The translations under genes were made by a program, and so were the position numbers. 5,879 bases of DNA from Pseudomonadota bacterium (GTDB lineage: Bacteria > Myxococcota > Bradymonadia > UBA4248): positions 1 to 5,879 of the forward strand of contig JAGBXG010000095.1 of the NCBI GenBank assembly GCA_017629415.1. Reading direction: 5' to 3'. Below the pieces are notes generated by a model. The model was not told the DNA's origin, did not search any database, and saw only the letters and a program-made list of their open reading frames with translations. Positions within the stretch are counted from its first letter, which is position 1; each line of letters opens with the position of its first letter. Shown piece by piece: positions 1-4,138 of this stretch.

Positions 1-103
1 CGCCTGACGGCGACATACGCCATGCGTTTGCGCGGCTATGCCGCCTGACGGCGACATACGCCATGCGTTTGCGCGGCTATGCCGCCTGACGGCGACATAC
101 GCC
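1..103. repeat. 41-bp tandem repeat, 2.5 copies
   Basis: Two identical 41-bp units (1-41 and 42-82) are followed by the first 21 bases of a third (83-103). The array touches the window edge, so its true length is unknown. Each unit can fold into a bulged hairpin: GGCG-a-CATA-c-GCC-at-GCG, loop TTTG, then CGC-GGC-TATG-c-CGCC, with the last arm supplied by the next unit. The sequence is GC-rich compared with its neighbours. It begins 15 bp past the stop codon of the minus-strand gene at 118-588, so it could stabilise or end that transcript, although no T-tract follows it on that strand. It is not a CRISPR array, because there are no spacers. Confidence 0.9.
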
Positions 104-117
104 GCGATGAAAACAAA

Positions 118-588
118 TCACGGCTGAATTGCAGCCGCCACAAATGTCCGAAATGCCCGGCGAATATCTATTTTTTGCCACATATTTGAAATATTAGCCG
201 GAATTTCAGAAACTTTACGGATATTGAGCACTTGAGCAAGCCCCTCATCCTGCGCAGATTCAGAAAAAATGATGGCAGCAGACTGTCTTTCATCCTGTTT
301 CTTAAGGTCATTTTGAAATTTTGAGATTTCAATATCTTCATCAAACAAAAAGACATCAGCAGGCTGAAAACCGGCAGCTCTAAGTACACGTGCCATATAT
401 TGCCATGCATCTTCCACTTCGTTTCTGCCGTCAAACCAAAGACCAAAGCGTACCGGTGCAAAGAAAACCACAAATCGGTTGTTTTTACAGTGTGTTCTGA
501 GCGTATCAATTAAAGATTCATTCACAGACATGCGTCCATCCTGAGCCCATGTCATTAATTTTTCAGCCGCCACATACACTGTTGTCAT
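118..588 (-). CDS. Hypothetical protein, 156 aa, small alpha/beta fold
   Basis: I do not recognise this protein. I chose the ATG at 588 (MTTVYVAAEK) because GGAGG (597-601) sits 8 nt upstream; the ORF could begin at 618, but that ATG lies upstream of the ribosome binding site. No signal peptide or membrane segment is visible, so it is probably cytoplasmic. The pattern is alternating strands and helices: strand TVYVAA (3-8), helix about 22-35, strand RFVVFFAPV (38-46), helix about 56-73, strand DVFLFDED (78-85), charged helix 87-101, strand SAAIIFSES (103-111), then DEGLAQVLNI and KVSEIP. The order loosely recalls a HAD-like or other Rossmann-type fold, and the late FSES..DEGLAQ stretch recalls a HAD acidic motif IV. 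The first strand lacks the catalytic DxD, so a HAD phosphatase is not supported. The gene stands alone, flanked by repeats on both sides. Confidence 0.72.
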   Translation of the reverse strand: MTTVYVAAEKLMTWAQDGRMSVNESLIDTLRTHCKNNRFVVFFAPVRFGLWFDGRNEVEDAWQYMARVLRAAGFQPADVFLFDEDIEISKFQNDLKKQDERQSAAIIFSESAQDEGLAQVLNIRKVSEIPANISNMWQKIDIRRAFRTFVAAAIQP

Positions 589-596
589 TGCCATTC

Positions 597-601
597 CCTC
601 C
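597..601 (-). promoter_or_regulatory. Ribosome binding site that decides the start of the 156-aa gene
   Basis: On the minus strand this reads GGAGG, 8 nt before the ATG at 588. The next upstream ATG (594) is only 2 nt away, and those at 603 and 618 lie on or before the site. This favours 588 over the longest ORF. Confidence 0.65.
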
Positions 602-622
602 ATGGAAATCAAAGTCATGTAC

Positions 623-650
623 AGTGTAAAAGGATTTGTGATTGCTGCAA
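623..650 (-). promoter_or_regulatory. Weak candidate promoter for the 156-aa gene
   Basis: Read on the minus strand, TTGCAG (645-650) and TACACT (623-628) are 16 bp apart, giving 3/6 and 4/6 matches to sigma-70 consensus. Placement about 35 bp before the start codon at 588 is sensible, but the match alone is weak. Confidence 0.25.
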
Positions 651-723
651 ATTTTTAGGTTGTGTTACGCATTTATCGCGCGACATACAAAAAGTTCTTT
701 TGACGTATTTTCTTATTCGTAGT

Positions 724-948
724 TTCTGCTGTTTTTTGCCGCAGAATGGATGTGATTTCGAGAAAGCAAGGCATGAAAGGAGGGAGCGTGCCAGCGCACG
801 TGACCGACGGGAATGACGCAGCTGACGAAGAAAGCACGCCATTCTGTCGAGTAAAAAAGGGCTTTGCCCAGGACCCCACCAAAGGCGCTGCCCTTTGGAA
901 TCCCGCCAAAGGGGCTCAAGCCCCTTTGGAATCCCAAAATCATGGGCG
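724..948. repeat. REP-like intergenic patchwork of palindromes
   Basis: This gene-free stretch packs several hairpins. They are TTCTGC/GCAGAA (724-746), CGTGC-cagc-GCACG (787-800), GGGC-ttt-GCCC (859-869), CCAAAGG-cgctgc-CCTTTGG (879-898) and a perfect 11-bp stem CCAAAGGGGCT-ca-AGCCCCTTTGG (906-929). The last two are a direct repeat as well, since each palindrome is followed by AATCCC. Apparent ORFs on both strands arise from the palindromes. The pattern resembles dispersed intergenic REP-type elements; membership in a genome-wide family is inferred. Confidence 0.6.
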
Positions 949-1210
949 GTTTTCGTGAGGTGAATCATTCGTATAGCACAAGTGAAATTAACTTCATAGA
1001 CGGGGGATTATTAAGCGCTTACCACGAAACAGCCGCCAAACAAAATAATGAAATGATATATTTTCTCATGATAATGCCTGTTATTTCTATACATTTTCTA
1101 CTATCTGAGTATTGACAGTATCCAAAATACAGCCACATATAAATATAGCATAAATTTCTCTGTATCTCAAATTTACACTCTCCATCCTGAGTCCACCTTT
1201 ATCTGCACAT
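949..1210. other. Gene-free, AT-rich intergenic stretch
   Basis: No ORF with a ribosome binding site and protein-like composition is visible on either strand. The stretch lies beyond the terminator of the minus-strand operon. The only notable element is GACGGGGGATTATTAAG (999-1015), which is nearly repeated upstream of the plus-strand gene at 4049-4068. Confidence 0.5.
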
Positions 1211-1214
1211 CTCA

Positions 1215-1244
1215 TAAAAAAGCCCGAGCATCTCTGCTCAGGCT
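1215..1244 (-). terminator. Rho-independent terminator of the minus-strand operon
   Basis: Read on the minus strand, AGCCTGAGCA, loop GAGA, then TGCTCGGGCT form a 10-bp stem with one G-T wobble, followed directly by a run of T. It begins 7 bp past the TAA stop of the Cys-rich lipoprotein gene and is a textbook intrinsic terminator. Confidence 0.93.
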
Positions 1245-1250
1245 CTGGAT

Positions 1251-2540
1251 TTACTTCGTATCGCTGTTGATGGCACACGCATTGGAATATTTGGCACCTT
1301 CCGGCGGGTTGGCACAGCCTTTGGGGGTGAATATTACGTTATATTTTGGAGGTTCATCACCTGAAGGCTCTGTATACTCTACATTAAGGCACGGTGTAAC
1401 ATTATGCACATCCAATTTGTTATTATTACAAGTTTGAATTACTCCAAAATTATTATTGATAACAATGCTTAATTTCCAGTCTGCAGCACACACTTGTTCC
1501 TCAAATTTATCAAGACAATCCGCAACCGTTTCTGATTTCCAATAATCACAAATTGAATCTTCAACTTCAGAAGTTTTCAATTTAAACCACCTATCTAATT
1601 TATTGTTAAAATCAGTATAATCGTCTAGTTTGCTAAGCTCTTTCATAAATCCTAATACAATATATTTAGAGCGTTCACACTCTAATTCTCCAAATTTGTC
1701 TGCAGTCATATTCACACATAGATTTTGATTGCATTCAACAGCTTCTGCTTTTTCAGGATGACAATAAGGATAATTGGAAATTTCTATTACTTCTTGATCC
1801 AACTGTTCTTCCCACGTTCCTGTTCCTTTTGTAGGCCAAAAACCATTTTTACATGTCAAAACAACAGCATTATCACCATCACCATCTTCTATACATTTTT
1901 TATCTCCATCAATACATTCACCATCTTTGCACTCAAGTTTGTCATTAGAACACCCATATGCACATGTTTCTTTTAATTTATAATATCCTTTTGTACATTG
2001 ATAAATATGACCGTCATTTATCATAGTGGAATCACCATTGAGCGGAGTATTACTAATGTCGTTTTCATTGTTATCTTGAGATGTATTATTATTGCCTTCA
2101 TAATTATCGTCTCTGCTCTTTTCAGATAAACACTTAAATTCATTGTCATCATCCGTAGATTCGCATTCAAAACAAGTGAGTTTCTTTGAATCACATCCAT
2201 ATGGACATATTGTTCTTTTCCATTTATTGTCATTTTGACATTCTCTAATATAGTTTGTACACTTTCCTTCGTCATCACATTCTTCATAACATTGTACCTC
2301 GTTCCCAAAACATTCTACACACTTTATTAAATTAGCATCGCATACCAGATCGTGATCATCACACTTCATTTCACCACAAACACATCTATTATCAACATCA
2401 AAATCAAACACCCCGCCACTATCAATACATCTTTGTACAGCAATTGAAGAAGAGGAAGAAGGCTTAAAAACTCCTTCAGTTTCACAACCTGAATGCATTA
2501 AAATGATTAAGAACATACAAAATCCAATTTTTTTATACAT
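1251..2540 (-). CDS. Cys-rich predicted lipoprotein, 429 aa
   Basis: The family is not recognised. The ATG start at 2540 has AGGAG (2548-2552) 7 nt upstream. A short hydrophobic leader (residues 5-15) ends in M-H-S-G-C19. This looks like a signal-peptidase-II lipobox but has His at -3 instead of Leu/Val/Ile, so lipidation is likely but not certain. A Ser/acid tether follows. About 35 cysteines remain after the leader, most in residues 38-230, which suggests an extracytoplasmic disulfide-stabilised protein. Two internal repeats share W/Y-K-x-K/R...C-x-YGC-x4-L-x-C: residues 101-123 (C112, C116, C123) and 182-204 (C193, C197, C204). They are separated by an Asp/Asn/Ser-rich linker (about 128-178). 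The C-terminal half (about 240-429) has sparser cysteines and a more globular look. Base use is visibly more AT-rich than the plus-strand lipoprotein gene. It is the second gene of an operon, 16 bp after the TPR gene, and ends at a strong terminator. A surface-exposed binding or structural role is inferred. Confidence 0.9.
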   Translation of the reverse strand: MYKKIGFCMFLIILMHSGCETEGVFKPSSSSSIAVQRCIDSGGVFDFDVDNRCVCGEMKCDDHDLVCDANLIKCVECFGNEVQCYEECDDEGKCTNYIRECQNDNKWKRTICPYGCDSKKLTCFECESTDDDNEFKCLSEKSRDDNYEGNNNTSQDNNENDISNTPLNGDSTMINDGHIYQCTKGYYKLKETCAYGCSNDKLECKDGECIDGDKKCIEDGDGDNAVVLTCKNGFWPTKGTGTWEEQLDQEVIEISNYPYCHPEKAEAVECNQNLCVNMTADKFGELECERSKYIVLGFMKELSKLDDYTDFNNKLDRWFKLKTSEVEDSICDYWKSETVADCLDKFEEQVCAADWKLSIVINNNFGVIQTCNNNKLDVHNVTPCLNVEYTEPSGDEPPKYNVIFTPKGCANPPEGAKYSNACAINSDTK

Positions 2541-2547
2541 ATCTTAA

Positions 2548-2552
2548 CTCCT
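2548..2552 (-). promoter_or_regulatory. Ribosome binding site of the Cys-rich lipoprotein
   Basis: AGGAG on the minus strand lies 7 nt before the ATG at 2540, inside the 16-bp gap after the TAA (2557-2559) of the upstream gene. This supports both the chosen start and translation from a shared mRNA. Confidence 0.8.
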
Positions 2553-2556
2553 TTTA

Positions 2557-3414
2557 TTAAAATCTAACTTGAAGTGAAGCTTCATTGAGTGACATACTAA
2601 ATGAGACATCAAAGTCATCAGAAGAAGGTTCCATTCGGACATATCGATATCCCCCGATACCCGCTAAAATTGCGCCAGCAATTGCGGCTCCGATGCCAAC
2701 CCCAAACAGAATGGCACCAGAATCGTATGTATTATTTTCCCTACTTATAACTATATCTGTATTTCCATTAAGCAGTTTATTATCATTATCATCAGTTTTA
2801 GTCATCTCTTTATAACTATATTCATCTTTGTCCATACCAAGCACCATCATTGTTCCCCCCAAAACACTCAGCACCACGCCGGTGATGCCAATGCCGGCAC
2901 CGGTCCACATCATGATTTTGGTATATTTATCGTCTTCATCGGATTTGAGTTGATATTGTTGGATGGTTTTATCTTTAGACTGAATGAGTTTTTGATAGGC
3001 AGAGTCTGTATCGCCGTTTAAAAAATCGATGACTTCGGGATGTTGGGTTTCATACAAAGCAAACCACATACGTTTCATCAAATCTTCGTCTACGGTAAAC
3101 TGTTTGGTATTTTGGGTTGCGATGGTAAAATGATGAAAAGCGTTGTGATTATCGTTCTTTTTTCGGTACAGCATGCCGGCTGTATAATGCACAGAGGGCA
3201 CATTGGGACAAATTTCATCGAGTTTTTTGATGGTGTTCAGGGCTTGATCGTATTGACCGTCTTTGGCTTCCTGATTCATCTGAGCAACGAGGGTATTCCA
3301 TTCGGCGTTTTCGGTTAACGTCATACAGGGATCGGCTGCTAAAGCTTCTGAGGCTGCAAGGCAACTTCCTGTTATCGTGGCAATTAAAGCCATGGACATC
3401 AAACTTTTGTTCAT
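2557..3414 (-). CDS. Exported TPR protein with two Gly-rich membrane segments, 285 aa
   Basis: I start at the ATG at 3414 (MNKSLMSMAL), which follows GAGGGAG (3418-3424). The ORF extends to an ATG at 3441, but that one lacks a ribosome binding site and would bury the signal peptide. Residues 1-26 form a Sec signal peptide with an A-L-A cleavage site before A27-D-P. Residues about 38-105 are helical and TPR-like, with W39, G53-x-Y-x-x-AL and YTAG-MLY-x7-A spacing; C30 and C69 could pair. A charged helical region (about 130-165) leads to two Gly/Ala-rich hydrophobic segments, about 167-194 and 232-258, resembling glycine-zipper helices. They are joined by a polar Asp/Asn/Lys loop. The tail (about 268-285) is an amphipathic strand pattern ending in Phe. 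The layout suggests envelope anchoring with a protein-binding TPR head. Partner and function are unknown. It is the first gene of the operon with the Cys-rich lipoprotein. Confidence 0.87.
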   Translation of the reverse strand: MNKSLMSMALIATITGSCLAASEALAADPCMTLTENAEWNTLVAQMNQEAKDGQYDQALNTIKKLDEICPNVPSVHYTAGMLYRKKNDNHNAFHHFTIATQNTKQFTVDEDLMKRMWFALYETQHPEVIDFLNGDTDSAYQKLIQSKDKTIQQYQLKSDEDDKYTKIMMWTGAGIGITGVVLSVLGGTMMVLGMDKDEYSYKEMTKTDDNDNKLLNGNTDIVISRENNTYDSGAILFGVGIGAAIAGAILAGIGGYRYVRMEPSSDDFDVSFSMSLNEASLQVRF

Positions 3415-3417
3415 AAA

Positions 3418-3424
3418 CTCCCTC
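3418..3424 (-). promoter_or_regulatory. Ribosome binding site that decides the start of the TPR gene
   Basis: Reads GAGGGAG on the minus strand; its GAGG core is 6 nt before the ATG at 3414. No comparable site precedes the alternative ATG at 3441, and starting at 3414 gives a clean signal peptide. Confidence 0.7.
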
Positions 3425-3445
3425 AAATACCGATATGCCATCCAT

Positions 3446-3474
3446 GTACAACGACAAATGATTCGGCATTGTCA
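3446..3474 (-). repeat. Direct repeat copy 1 with ACAATG/CGTTGT dyad
   Basis: This element lies 32 bp upstream of the TPR start codon. On the minus strand it opens with TGACAATG, continues to ATTTG and ends CGTTGTAC. It matches 3512-3542 in both flanks and in the CAAAT core. A consensus -35 hexamer TTGACA (3470-3475) overlaps its left arm, though no good -10 sits 16-18 bp beyond. It may be an operator for the operon. Confidence 0.5.
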
Positions 3475-3509
3475 AAAAAAAGGACAACGCGCCATAGACT
3501 GATACCTCA

Positions 3510-3537
3510 TAGTACAACGAACAAATACGTTTGTCAT
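3510..3537 (-). promoter_or_regulatory. Candidate promoter of the TPR-lipoprotein operon
   Basis: On the minus strand ATGACA (3532-3537, 5/6 to consensus) and TACTAT (3510-3515, 4/6) are 16 bp apart, inside and beside the second direct-repeat copy. A leader of roughly 90 nt would result and would contain the first copy. An alternative -35 (TTGACA, 3470-3475) lies closer to the gene. The choice between them is uncertain. Confidence 0.35.
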
Positions 3538-3542
3538 TGTCA
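3512..3542 (-). repeat. Direct repeat copy 2 with ACAATG/CGTTGT dyad
   Basis: This is the second copy of the upstream repeat, starting 66 bp from the first. Shared blocks on the plus strand are GTACAACGA, ACAAAT and CATTGTCA. Within it ACAATGACA and TGTTCGTTGT form an imperfect inverted repeat, as expected of a dimeric regulator's site. Confidence 0.5.
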
Positions 3543-3561
3543 TAGGCTTCCTGCCTATTTT
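3542..3561 (+). terminator. Weak hairpin with short T-tract
   Basis: ATAGGC-ttcct-GCCTAT forms a perfect 6-bp stem with TTTT at its end on the plus strand. No plus-strand gene precedes it, and the T-run is short, so it may be a chance hairpin or part of the local repeat structure. Confidence 0.25.
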
Positions 3562-3767
3562 GCGCCATTCCCTGGCTTTTTTACAAGTGAACTCAGATCA
3601 TGCAGATGCAAGTCCATCATCTTACTATCATAGTACGATAATTTCTCCAAACCTTTGGCATGTTGACCATCATCTAAAACTTCATCTATTCTGACAATGA
3701 TATCAATGGTTGGCAATTTCTCAAAACTCTGTCCTTCGCTCAGTAAGTGTACATCCAGCAAGCTCGC
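3555..3767 (-). pseudogene. Possible gene remnant (C-terminal fragment)
   Basis: An open frame beginning just after an in-frame TAG (3768-3770) encodes about 70 residues with protein-like composition, including EKLPTIDIIVRIDEVL and KGLEKLSYYDSKMMDLHLHD. Only a TTG start (3761) is available and it has no ribosome binding site. Sequence immediately upstream is a cluster of hairpin repeats, so this could be the tail of a gene whose 5' part was replaced. No family is recognised, and a chance ORF is a real alternative. Confidence 0.25.
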
Positions 3768-3788
3768 CTAAAACCTTGCGCTTACAGG

Positions 3789-3960
3789 TGCCACGCCTTG
3801 TGGCAACTGCGGAACGATGAACAGATAAAGCTGCCAGCCATGAGGAAACAATCTGTGACAAAATCCGATGCGTATCGCCCTTTGGCGATAGCAAGCGGCA
3901 GCCGGCCGTATGCGCAAGCATAGGCCGGCTCAGGTGTGCCGTATGCGCAGCATAGGCCAC
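3789..3960. repeat. Cluster of intergenic hairpins, REP-like
   Basis: Four hairpins lie close together. They are TGCCAC-gcctt-GTGGCA (3789-3805), TATCGCC-cttt-GGCGATA (3873-3890), AGCCGGCC-g-TATGC-GCAA-GCATA-GGCCGGCT (3900-3930) and a second version with TATGC-gca-GCATA inside GTG(t)GCC/GGCCAC (3934-3960). The last two share the same bulged G and inner stem, so they are diverged copies, and the third has a GNRA-type GCAA loop. The core GCGCAAGCATAGGC resembles part of the reverse complement of the 41-bp repeat at 1-103. The minus-strand ORF across this stretch has a TTG start, no ribosome binding site and odd composition, so it is not called as a gene. Confidence 0.65.
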
Positions 3961-4138
3961 CGCATCCAATGCAAATTCGTCTTTATTCAAACGGAATCAT
4001 CGCAAGAATAACTTTAAAATGGATGGCAAAACAAATGACGTGAAATATGACGAGGGTTGATTATTAAGGCAGAATCGTTCAGATAAGGTTTGTCCGGAAA
4101 AATCCGGTTCATTAGACTTCGTTTTTTGGGTGATATGG
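3961..4138. other. Leader region of the FGE-like lipoprotein gene
   Basis: No gene is visible. A small hairpin CCGGA-aaaa-TCCGG (4094-4107) lies 32 bp before the start codon, and GACGAGGGTTGATTATTAAG (4049-4068) nearly repeats a motif at 999-1015. No convincing sigma-70 pair was found, so the promoter of this gene remains unassigned. Confidence 0.4.
4128..4134 (+). promoter_or_regulatory. Ribosome binding site of the FGE-like lipoprotein
   Basis: GGGTGAT can pair with the 3' end of 16S rRNA (GGTGAT part of the extended anti-Shine-Dalgarno match). It lies 4 nt before the ATG at 4139. The competing ATG at 4135 overlaps the spacer and opens a short frame that stops early. Confidence 0.5.

Noticed and set aside
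1..103. CRISPR array
   Set aside because: The units are head-to-tail with no unique spacers, so this is a simple tandem repeat.
118..588. HAD-family phosphatase
   Set aside because: The strand/helix order is only loosely similar and the nucleophile DxD motif is absent.
615..968. Overlapping ORFs on both strands (for example 117 aa minus, 70 aa plus)
   Set aside because: They translate palindromic REP-like DNA (GIPKGLEPLW and KGFAQDPTKGAAL-type products), have low protein-like character and no consistent ribosome binding site.
1087..1278. 63-aa minus-strand ORF over the terminator
   Set aside because: It overlaps the end of the Cys-rich lipoprotein gene and runs through its terminator, with no ribosome binding site.
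3721..3990. 89-aa minus-strand ORF starting with MNKDEF
   Set aside because: Its start is TTG without a ribosome binding site, an in-frame TGA lies shortly upstream, and most of it is translated hairpin sequence.
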